A stretch of 64,000 bases of DNA from CAZCTC01 sp964501335 (lineage in GTDB: Bacteria > Chloroflexota > Anaerolineae > B4-G1 > SLSP01), in the NCBI GenBank assembly GCA_964501335.1, contig CAZCTC010000008.1, positions 62,001 through 126,000 of the forward strand, given 5' to 3'. Position 1 is the stretch's first letter, and each line of letters begins with the position of its first letter. The notes beneath the pieces were generated by a model. That model saw nothing but the letters and a program-made list of their open reading frames with translations. It was not told the DNA's origin and did no database searches. This document shows, one piece after another, positions 53,459 to 61,343 of the stretch. The position numbers and the translations under genes were made by a program.

Positions 53459-53680
53459 ATGAATTCTATGCTGGCTGAACGGAATTATGCTTCTTATCTG
53501 TTACGTCTGCGTCTGGTGCAAAGTGACGGTCAAATGGTTTGGGTGGCTTCCATTCAGAGCACGGCTACGGGCAAACAACGCTCCTTTGCCAGCATAGAAG
53601 CTCTGGTTCGGTTCTTACAATCTGAGTTTGGGAAGGAGGAGATCGAGACGATTGCTGAAGCCGATATTCCGATAGTGTAA
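53459..53680 (+). CDS. Small conserved-looking hypothetical protein, 73 aa
   Basis: I do not recognise a family by name. The 73 residues form a probable small alpha/beta domain: two strands (YASYLLRLRLVQS and QMVWVASIQSTATG) and a helix (SIEALVRFLQSEFG). The wording ATGKQRSFASIEALVRFL resembles short proteins found beside regulators in Chloroflexota. ATG 53459 has GAGGTGA upstream. It is transcribed away from the SARP-like gene, with about 490 bases between them, so it may be a target of that regulator. Confidence 0.65.
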   Translation: MNSMLAERNYASYLLRLRLVQSDGQMVWVASIQSTATGKQRSFASIEALVRFLQSEFGKEEIETIAEADIPIV

Positions 53681-53710
53681 AGGGCGATGACTTTCAGGGT
53701 TTGTTTTTAG

Positions 53711-53877
53711 CGTTCCGCAAATGGCATTTTCCTGGTGAGATGCGACGCGCGGTGCGAAGCAGGGAGAGAGTTTTTTTGTTTGTATTTTCCTGCCTGGCGG
53801 TGGCATTTTTAGTGTCTTGCACCGGGCATTTTCCTGGTGAGATACGACGTGCGGTGCGAAGCAGGGAGAGAGAGTTT
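53711..53877 (-). repeat. Two tandem reverse copies of the element right flank
   Basis: GCATTTTCCTGGTGAGAT followed by ACG(C/T)GCGGTGCGAAGCAG begins at 53724 and again at 53826 (period 102). The hairpin core is missing from both; the first copy runs into TTTGTTTGTATTTTCC. Confidence 0.75.
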
Positions 53878-53931
53878 TACGGTTTTTCTCCTGTTTTGTT
53901 CCTTTTTATTTCTAATCCGGAGGATTGCACG

Positions 53932-56900
53932 ATGAGTTATAGTACGGAATTGGATCGTGGACGGTGGAGTGTGGCTCGCCGCCTGACGGCTTTGATGCTG
54001 GCGCTGTCGATTTTGTTGACGGGGCAGCCGTTGATGCCGGTGGCGGCGGCGGTGCCGGTCATTCCGGCGGCCCGGTTATTGAGCGTTCTGGTATCCAACG
54101 GCGATTTCAGCGCCGGTTCAACCGGTTGGTCGTCTTCGGGCAGTGTCGGCTTTGCCGGGGAGATGGTGGGATTTTCCGGCAGTGATACGCCCATTAACGG
54201 GATTCTCTGGCAACAGGTCAATACGGTGGCTGGGAAGGCCTATCAATTGTCTTACGATGTGGAACGTATCGGGCCTGGGGCCGGAACGCCTCAACTGCTG
54301 GTCGAGGTGGTCGATGTCGGAACCAGTACGGTGCTGGCCAGTACGGTTTCAGCTGGCAACATTGAGGGTGTATTTGTCCATTATTCTCTTAATTTCACAG
54401 CGCAGGGCCCGGTGATTGTCCGTTTTACCGATCAATCGACGTCTACGATCAGCCTGGATGTCGGCCTGGACAATGTGATGGTGAGTTCTGCTCCGGTGGC
54501 GGTGGCGGATAGTTATCGGACCAATCAGAATACTATGTTGAATACGCCGGCTGCCGGGGTGTTGACCAACGATACCGATGCTGAGAGCGATCCGCTTTCG
54601 GCGGCCCTGGTGGGCAATCCCACCCACGGCAATGTGGTGTTGAATGCCGACGGTTCGTTTGCCTATACGCCGACGACGGGCTTCGGGGGGTATGACCGTT
54701 TTACCTATAAAGCCAACGACGGGTCGCTCGATTCGAATGTGACGACGGCGACGGTCAGCGTGGTGCGGCCGGGCTGCGTGCCGCAGTATCCGGGGCTGGT
54801 CGGCTGGTGGGCGGCGGAAGGCGACGCCACCGACTCTGCCGGCAGCAATCCCGGCTATCTGTACAACGGCGCTTCCTATACGACCGGGAAGGCCGGGCAG
54901 GCTTTTACTTTCAACGGCGCCAGCCAGTCGATGCGTGTGACGCACACGACGGCTCTGGAAATGCGCAACAATTTGACGGTGTTGGTCTGGTTCAAGGTCG
55001 ATAGTCTGGCGGCGCTGGCCAATGCCAAGGTTTTCTCCAAGCGCACCGGAGTTCATGGACCGTATGAAATCAGTGTCTACAACGACGGCACCACTATTAC
55101 TGCCTATCCGATGGGCTCGACCGACGATGTCAGCTGGGATGTGTCTATTACGACCAACCCCACGATTACGTTGGGGAGCTGGCATCAGGCGGCCTTTGTG
55201 ATGGACAGCAGCAATCTGCATTCGTTCTATCTGAATGGGCAGTTGAAGGGGACGAAGCAGATGGCCGCCCCTCTGATGGCGCATGAGACGGCCGACTTCT
55301 TGCTGGGGATCGATGCCGGGGGCAGCTTCCCGCTGAATGGGGCGGTGGATGAGGCGATGATTTTCAACCGCGCTCTGGCCGATTGGGAGATCAAGGCTAT
55401 CTACCGGGCCGGCAGTGCGGGTACCTGCGCCGAGCCCAATACTGCGCCGGTGGCGACGGCCGACAGCTATACGCTCGACGAGGATATGCCGTTGAATATT
55501 GCGGCGGCGGGCGTCTTGACCAACGATCTGGATGCGGACGGCAATCCGATCTATGCCCATTCGCGAACCTCTCCCTCGCATGGCGTGGTGAGTCTTTACA
55601 CCAGCGGCGCCTTTATCTATACGCCGACGGCCAATTACAACGGCCCCGACACCTTTACCTATCGCATCAGCGACACGGTCCTGTTGTCGAGTTATGTGAC
55701 CGTCTCTTTAAACATCAATTCGGTTAACGATGCGCCGGCCGCGACGGGCGACAGCTATACGACGGATTACGATACGGCGTTGGCGATCCCGGCTCCCGGT
55801 CTGTTGACCAACGACAGCGATCCGGTGGAGGGGAGTTCGCTGACGGCCGTCAAGGTGACCGATCCGGCCCATGGGGCGGTGACGGTGAATGCCGACGGTT
55901 CGTTTGTCTATACTCCGACGACCGGGTATCGCGGTAATGACAGCTTTACTTATCAAGCCAACGACGGCACCGATGATTCGAATGTGGTGACGGTGGATAT
56001 CACCGTGCTGCCGCCCGTCGGTGAGGTCGGCCTGATCGGCTACTGGAAGTTTGACGAAGGGAGCGGCACTACCGCAGCCGACGCCTCGGGGTCGGGTCTG
56101 ACCGGGCGGCTGAGCGGCGGCGCTTCGTTTACCACGACGGCGGCCCCGGTGACGGCCTATGCCAACCCCGGTTCGATCAGCATGATCACCGCTACCTCCG
56201 GTCTGGTGACGATGACCAACAGCGCCGTCAACCAGTTGACCAACAATATGACGGTGATGGGCTGGGTCAGACCGGGACGGGTGTCCGGTTATCAGCGGAT
56301 CATCGGCTCGGCCCGGACCCGGAGTTCTAATGGTTGGAATTTCGGGATCTGGTCCAATTCGCTGGTCTTTTCCGCTTATGGGCGGAAGGATTATTATCCC
56401 CCGTTCTCTCCGGGGCTGAAAGCCGGGCAGTGGTATCATATCGCGGCCGTCATGGATATCAGCAACACCGTGACCTTCTATATCAACGGATTGTCCATCG
56501 GGTCGGTGACGGGGACGCTGCCGTTGCAGGCCGACACCGACGATGTGTTGCAGTTAGGCGCGGCCACGGCGAGCCTCAGCACGACGCTGACTGATCCCTA
56601 TTTCGGGTTGATCGACGATCTGCGGGTTTACAACCGCGCTTTGAATCAGACTGAAATCGCCGATCTGGTGGGGGTGGCGCCCTGTTCCGAGCTGATGCTG
56701 CGGGCCCGGATTATGTTGGGGGAAACCCTCCCGTCCAAGACGATTTCGCTCGACGGTTCCTGTACTTACACGATGACCTTTGCCGACAGTGCTGTAAACG
56801 GCGGCAGCGGCGCTTATCTCGGCTATGCAACTACGATCGAAGGCAACGGCGCGACCCTGGTCCGCGATCCGGCGGCGCCGATGTTCCGGTTGTTGACGAC

Positions 56901-59856
56901 GGTTCAGCCGATCACGATCCGCAATTTGACGCTGCGGGGCGGCAAGGTCTACGGCAGCGGCGGCGCGATTATGACCTTCGACAATATCACGCTGACCAAT
57001 GTGCGTTTTGAAAACAATGCGACGCCCAATACGCCCGGTTCGGCTTACGTGAATGTCGGCGGCGCTCTGTCGGCAGCCAAAAATGTCACGGTCAACCGTT
57101 GTACCTTTATCAATAACCAGGCCGGCGGTTGGGGAGCGGCGATTTCTTTCAACGGCACCGGCGCCAGTTCGATCGTCAACAGCGTCTTTGCCGATAATCT
57201 GGCCGGGTCGGCCGGGGCGGCCATCCGCTCTACGACGATCACCGGCACTCTGACGCTCGTCAATAATACCTTTGCCGAGCAGTATAAGAACAGCCAGGAA
57301 GCGGTTCTGCTCAACGGTTCCGCCACGCTGCTGAACAATATCTTCTATAACTATAAGTCCGGCTTTACGGCGAACAGCGCTGTGACGGTGACCGAGGATT
57401 ACAACCTCTATGCGGCGAACGATCTGGAGCCGCAGAGTTTCAATGGCGCCGTGATCAACCGGGGCGGCCACAGTCGCATTGCGGCCCTGCCTCGCTTTGT
57501 GGATGCCGCGGCCGGCAATTATCGCTTGCAGTCGAACTCTCCGGCGATCGATCTGGGGACCGATGCCGGGATCGCCACGGATGCCGACGGCAATACCCGC
57601 CCTTATGGCCCGGCGGCCGATATGGGGGCTTATGAGTACCCGGGACCCGGCGTTCCTTCGGTGAGTATCGTCAAGATGGGGCCGCCCTATGCGGCGGGTA
57701 CGGGGCAGACGGAATTCATCATCACCGTGATCAATGAAGGTTCGGCTCCGTTGAACGACCTGCGGATCGTCGATCAACTGCCGGCGGGGGCGACCTATGT
57801 GAGCGGCACGGCGGCTTACAGCGGCACCTTGAACGGCGGCAGCCTGGTCTGGGATCTGGCTCCGCTGGCGCCCAATCAGATGGCCCGGGTCTGGTACATG
57901 GTCACGGCGACCCAGACGCTGGTCAGCAACAACTACAGCGTCAGCAGCATCAGTGTGCCCACGATCACGGCCAGCGGACCGACGATCACCACGCCTTACG
58001 ATGTGGATTACACCGCTCTGGGGTTCAATCCTTTCCCCGACGGTTACAACTTTGCCAACTGGGGCGCGCCGACGCTCGATACCGATATCACGCCGGCCGA
58101 TATGCCGGTCATTTACGGGACGGGTGTCTGTAAGACGCAGAGTCCCTGTGTGTTGAGCGCAGCGGCTGAGGCCGACCGGCAGATCCAGGCTGCGAAGTCG
58201 TCGGGCGGTCACTGCGGCGGGATGGCGATGTCGAGTATGTGGATCTTCGACCGGCCCGATGTGGTGGCGGGTACCTATCAGCCCGGCGCGTTGAATACGT
58301 TTGATCTGACCAAGGCCAATGCCCGGAACCTGATCGTCAATTTCCATGCTACCCAGGCGATGAATCCGGCCAATACGGCGGGGCTTTCGCCTTATACGGC
58401 GGCAACCGGAGCTTCCGGGGTGGTCAATACTTTGCTGGCCAATTTCGCCAATCCCAACGCCGGCAACCGTTATACCCTCTGGTTCTTTAAGGCGGATTGG
58501 ACCGGCGGCCATGCGGTGGTGCCTTACGCGGTGAAGAAGTGGAGCAACGACAGCTACTGGATCTACGTCTACGATGTCAACTATCCCAACAACTACAACC
58601 GGGTCTTTAAAGTGACCATGTCGACCAACAGCTGGGTCTATGAAGGGGCGGCCATCAATCCCGACGCTCCGGCCTCGACCTATACCGGCACCAATGCCAT
58701 CTCCAATACCATTCAGATCAAGAGCCTGCGCTGGGCGGAACGCTTCCCCAAGGTTTGTACCTCGGCCTGCGTGCCCGATCCGGTCAAGGGGCTTACTACG
58801 ACCCTCTCTTCCGCCTATGAGTTCCAGCTGGAAGGCGAAGGCTATCTGATGGTGACCCGCAACGACGGTCTGCGGGCGGGTTTCGATGCGGCTACCGGCC
58901 AGTTTATCTCCGAGATCCCCGGGGCCGAAGTGATCGTCAATCCGACCGGGCTGCTCAATATCCCGGGCGGCATTCGGATCCCGCATGTCGCCGGGGCGAC
59001 CTACGCGCTGCGGATTTCCGATCGGCCCAATGTGTTTGGGAATATGGCGGCCACGGCGGATGTCAACATTCTGGGCGACGGCTTTGTGACCCGTCTGACC
59101 GGGTTGAAGATCGATTCGGCGGAAGATCCGGCGCAGTCCGGTTCGAACGATGTGATCGGGGTGACTTTTGACGGCGACAGCCATCTGGTGACCTACAAGT
59201 CGAGTGCGCTGGACAGCGATACGCCGGCGTTGGGCATGGCCGTCAGCCAGCGTAACGCCCCCGACTATACCTTCAAAGTGGACGGGGGGGATCTGCCTTC
59301 CGGTCGGTCCCTGACCGCGGCGCTCGATCCGACTACCGGCAAGCTGAGCATTGAGAACGACGATCCGGCCAGCAACAGCTACTCGCTGGATGTCGAGAAG
59401 ATCAACCTGGATGGCTCGAAGCTGACCTATCACAGCGATGTGATTACCGATGGGACGGGGGTCGGCGCGGTCCTGGATCTGGGTTCCAGCTGGATCACCG
59501 GCACGCCGTCTATCGCTCAGAATAACGGGCCGGTCTCGGTCGGCGACAGCTATGTCGTCAATATCAACAGCGTTTACACCGTGGCGGCGCCGGGCGTGCT
59601 GTCCAACGACAGCAATCCGACCGGCGGGGCTTTGACGGCCACCCTGATCGCTACGCCGACCCATGGCACGGTGACGTTGAATGCCGACGGCTCGTTTGTC
59701 TACACGCCGACGGTGGGGTATGCCGGACCGGACAGCTTTACTTATCAGGCCGGCAACGGGGTGTTGAGCACGAATGCGACGACCGTGACGATCATGGTTC
59801 GCCATGTGGTCTATCTGCCGATCGTGATGCGGAATCTGGTCAAAGTGCAGAAGTAG
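53932..59856 (+). CDS. Giant secreted LamG/beta-helix protein with papain-like cysteine peptidase domain, 1974 aa
   Basis: ATG 53932 with GGAGG upstream starts a signal peptide (ALMLALSILLTGQPLM). The frame is open upstream to 53701, but only through repeat DNA. Domains in order are a carbohydrate-binding-like part (residues about 45-185), cadherin-like and LamG domains (about 185-500), two cadherin-like domains (about 500-700), a second LamG (about 700-920), a beta helix (about 920-1240), a DUF11-like domain (about 1240-1355), a part with a cysteine peptidase pattern (about 1360-1640), and a last cadherin-like domain. The pattern is Cys1428 in GGHCGGMAMSS, His1527 in GGHAVVPYAV and Asp1548/Asn1550 in YVYDVNYPN. 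The end is VYLPIVMRNLVKVQK. It is a paralogue of the gene at 43929. Confidence 0.88.
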   Translation: MSYSTELDRGRWSVARRLTALMLALSILLTGQPLMPVAAAVPVIPAARLLSVLVSNGDFSAGSTGWSSSGSVGFAGEMVGFSGSDTPINGILWQQVNTVAGKAYQLSYDVERIGPGAGTPQLLVEVVDVGTSTVLASTVSAGNIEGVFVHYSLNFTAQGPVIVRFTDQSTSTISLDVGLDNVMVSSAPVAVADSYRTNQNTMLNTPAAGVLTNDTDAESDPLSAALVGNPTHGNVVLNADGSFAYTPTTGFGGYDRFTYKANDGSLDSNVTTATVSVVRPGCVPQYPGLVGWWAAEGDATDSAGSNPGYLYNGASYTTGKAGQAFTFNGASQSMRVTHTTALEMRNNLTVLVWFKVDSLAALANAKVFSKRTGVHGPYEISVYNDGTTITAYPMGSTDDVSWDVSITTNPTITLGSWHQAAFVMDSSNLHSFYLNGQLKGTKQMAAPLMAHETADFLLGIDAGGSFPLNGAVDEAMIFNRALADWEIKAIYRAGSAGTCAEPNTAPVATADSYTLDEDMPLNIAAAGVLTNDLDADGNPIYAHSRTSPSHGVVSLYTSGAFIYTPTANYNGPDTFTYRISDTVLLSSYVTVSLNINSVNDAPAATGDSYTTDYDTALAIPAPGLLTNDSDPVEGSSLTAVKVTDPAHGAVTVNADGSFVYTPTTGYRGNDSFTYQANDGTDDSNVVTVDITVLPPVGEVGLIGYWKFDEGSGTTAADASGSGLTGRLSGGASFTTTAAPVTAYANPGSISMITATSGLVTMTNSAVNQLTNNMTVMGWVRPGRVSGYQRIIGSARTRSSNGWNFGIWSNSLVFSAYGRKDYYPPFSPGLKAGQWYHIAAVMDISNTVTFYINGLSIGSVTGTLPLQADTDDVLQLGAATASLSTTLTDPYFGLIDDLRVYNRALNQTEIADLVGVAPCSELMLRARIMLGETLPSKTISLDGSCTYTMTFADSAVNGGSGAYLGYATTIEGNGATLVRDPAAPMFRLLTTVQPITIRNLTLRGGKVYGSGGAIMTFDNITLTNVRFENNATPNTPGSAYVNVGGALSAAKNVTVNRCTFINNQAGGWGAAISFNGTGASSIVNSVFADNLAGSAGAAIRSTTITGTLTLVNNTFAEQYKNSQEAVLLNGSATLLNNIFYNYKSGFTANSAVTVTEDYNLYAANDLEPQSFNGAVINRGGHSRIAALPRFVDAAAGNYRLQSNSPAIDLGTDAGIATDADGNTRPYGPAADMGAYEYPGPGVPSVSIVKMGPPYAAGTGQTEFIITVINEGSAPLNDLRIVDQLPAGATYVSGTAAYSGTLNGGSLVWDLAPLAPNQMARVWYMVTATQTLVSNNYSVSSISVPTITASGPTITTPYDVDYTALGFNPFPDGYNFANWGAPTLDTDITPADMPVIYGTGVCKTQSPCVLSAAAEADRQIQAAKSSGGHCGGMAMSSMWIFDRPDVVAGTYQPGALNTFDLTKANARNLIVNFHATQAMNPANTAGLSPYTAATGASGVVNTLLANFANPNAGNRYTLWFFKADWTGGHAVVPYAVKKWSNDSYWIYVYDVNYPNNYNRVFKVTMSTNSWVYEGAAINPDAPASTYTGTNAISNTIQIKSLRWAERFPKVCTSACVPDPVKGLTTTLSSAYEFQLEGEGYLMVTRNDGLRAGFDAATGQFISEIPGAEVIVNPTGLLNIPGGIRIPHVAGATYALRISDRPNVFGNMAATADVNILGDGFVTRLTGLKIDSAEDPAQSGSNDVIGVTFDGDSHLVTYKSSALDSDTPALGMAVSQRNAPDYTFKVDGGDLPSGRSLTAALDPTTGKLSIENDDPASNSYSLDVEKINLDGSKLTYHSDVITDGTGVGAVLDLGSSWITGTPSIAQNNGPVSVGDSYVVNINSVYTVAAPGVLSNDSNPTGGALTATLIATPTHGTVTLNADGSFVYTPTVGYAGPDSFTYQAGNGVLSTNATTVTIMVRHVVYLPIVMRNLVKVQK

Positions 59857-59956
59857 GTTTGGGATTCGGGAAATCTCGATTGTAGGACAGGAAGATTGGA
59901 AGACCGGAAGGTCTTCCAATCTTTTTGTTTTGAAAGGTTATGTTTCGGTGTGTTGG

Positions 59957-60272
59957 CCCTCACCCCCTGGCCCCCTCTCCCCTGTTTTGTTGTTAAGTAG
60001 CGACGCGATTCGAGTTGATGCGTTTTGAGGTATGGCCGCGAGCCATACGGGAGGGAGAGGGGGAAGAGCATGTCGCCGGGGCGGTTCTGGAGAAGGGCTA
60101 TGTTTTGGTGCGTGAGCCCTCACCCCCTTCCCCCTCTCCCCTGTTTTGTTGTTAAGTAGCGACGCGATTCGAGTTGATGCGTTTTGAGGTATGGCCGCGA
60201 GCCATACGGGAGGGAGAGGGGGAAGAGCATGTCGCCGGGGCGGTTCTGGAGAAGGGCTATGTTTTGGTGCGC
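59957..60272 (+). repeat. Two tandem copies of a 160-bp unit
   Basis: 59957-60112 and 60117-60272 are nearly identical (period 160). The unit contains CCCTGTTTTGTTGTTAAG, GGTATGGCCGCGAGCCATAC with its own small palindrome, and ends in the left flank of the hairpin element (GCATGTCGCCGGGGCGG, then GCTATGTTTTGGTGCG). The first copy stops at the hairpin's first arm; the second carries the whole hairpin. Confidence 0.85.
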
Positions 60273-60546
60273 ATTCTGATGCGCACCAAAACATAAACAA
60301 AAAACTCTCTCTGTCTGTCCTGCGCGGCGTATTTTACGGGGAAAGGGCCATTTGCGGGTGAGGAGGATTTCTCAAAGAGGTGCAACGCACTCTGATCTGT
60401 AATGACAGGCGGTTTGCTCCAACGTTAAGCCGTTTGAATTGTCGGTTTCAGGGATAGAAAGTGCGTCGCACCTTAGACGGGGTTATTTTCAGGACAGAAA
60501 GACATGCCGGGGCGGCACCCCGAAGGATGAAAATGGTTTTCAGGCG
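60228..60546 (+). repeat. Direct repeat A (hairpin element plus 190-bp unit)
   Basis: The hairpin 60258-60295 (17-bp stem, GGTGCGC arm, TCTG loop) with flanks is followed by a unit with GAGGAGGATTTCTCAAAGAG, AACGTTAAGCCGTTTGAATT and the TATTTTCAGGACAGA unit. Repeat B lies 441 bp further on. No gene is seen in the stretch 59857-61343, which consists almost wholly of repeats. Confidence 0.85.
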
Positions 60547-60668
60547 CTGGCTGTTGGCCCTCATCCTCCCCCCGGCCCCCTCCTCGCGAAGCACCCCAAC
60601 GAACACGCGGGAACGGGGATCTGGTTCCTGAATGTTGATTGCTCTGTGGGGGAAGGAGGGGGGAGAGA

Positions 60669-60987
60669 ACGTCACCGGGGCGGCTCTGGAAAAGGCCTAT
60701 GTTTTCGTGCGCATTCTGATGCGCACGAAAACATCAACAAAAAAACTCTCTCTGTCTGTCCTGCGCGGCGTAGCTTACGGGAGAGGGGCCTTGTGCGGGT
60801 GAGGAGGATTTCTCAAAGAGGTGCAACGCACTCTGATCTGTAATGACAGGCGGTTTGCTCCAACGTTAAGCCGTTTGAATTGTCGGTTTCAGGGATAGAA
60901 AGTGCGTCGCACCTTAGACGGGGTTATTTTCAGGACAGAAAGACATGCCGGGGCGGCACCCCGAAGGATGAAAATGGTTTTCAGGCG
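60669..60987 (+). repeat. Direct repeat B, with compensated change in the hairpin
   Basis: It is the same unit as at 60228-60546, shifted by 441 bp. The hairpin 60699-60734 has CGTGCGC/GCGCACG where repeat A has GGTGCGC/GCGCACC, so one base changed on each arm and pairing was kept. Confidence 0.85.
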
Positions 60988-61002
60988 AGAGGACGCCCAC
61001 AC

Positions 61003-61274
61003 AGGGGCGCCCCTACATTGGCGGCATTTGGGTAGGGGCGGCCCGATGTGGCCGCCCTGGGGGAGATTTTTGCACGGCGGGGCCTATTTTCAGGACAGAA
61101 GGCCATGCCGGGGCGGCACCCCGAAGGATGAAAATAGACGATTCATCAGGATTGGGTACCCACAAGGGGTACCCCTACATTGGCGGCATTTGGGTAGGGG
61201 CGGCCCGATGTGGCCGCCCTGGGGGAGATTTTTGCACGGCGCGGCCTATTTTCAGGACAGAAAGGCATGCCGGT
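61003..61274 (+). repeat. Two tandem copies of the second repeat cassette
   Basis: The copies start with palindromes AGGGGCGCCCCT (61003-61014) and AGGGGTACCCCT (61165-61176), offset 162. Each is followed by ACATTGGCGGCATTTGGGTA, the GGGCGGCC/GGCCGCCC hairpin and the TATTTTCAGGACAGA unit. A third copy is at 7399 with yet another palindrome. Confidence 0.85.
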
Positions 61275-61282
61275 GCCTGTTC

Positions 61283-61310
61283 TGGACAGTCGATGGAATG
61301 TGGCTAGAAT
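61283..61310 (+). promoter_or_regulatory. Possible promoter of the PP2C phosphatase gene
   Basis: TGGACA (61283-61288) and TAGAAT (61305-61310) are 16 bases apart and lie 34 bases before the start codon. Confidence 0.4.
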
Positions 61311-61343
61311 AAAGACGCATCAATTTTTTGCGGGGGTGGATTT

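Noticed and set aside
53701..53931. Extended N-terminus of the giant peptidase-like protein
   Set aside because: It would translate two copies of an element flank and place about 77 residues before a clear ribosome site, ATG and signal peptide.
60439..61312. Two open frames (134 and 136 codons) in the repeat block
   Set aside because: They lie wholly in repeated DNA, share wording only because of the duplication, and have no plausible ribosome site or domain.
59857..61343. CRISPR array
   Set aside because: The repeats are 160-320 bp long, directly duplicated and without short regular spacers; no cas gene is seen.
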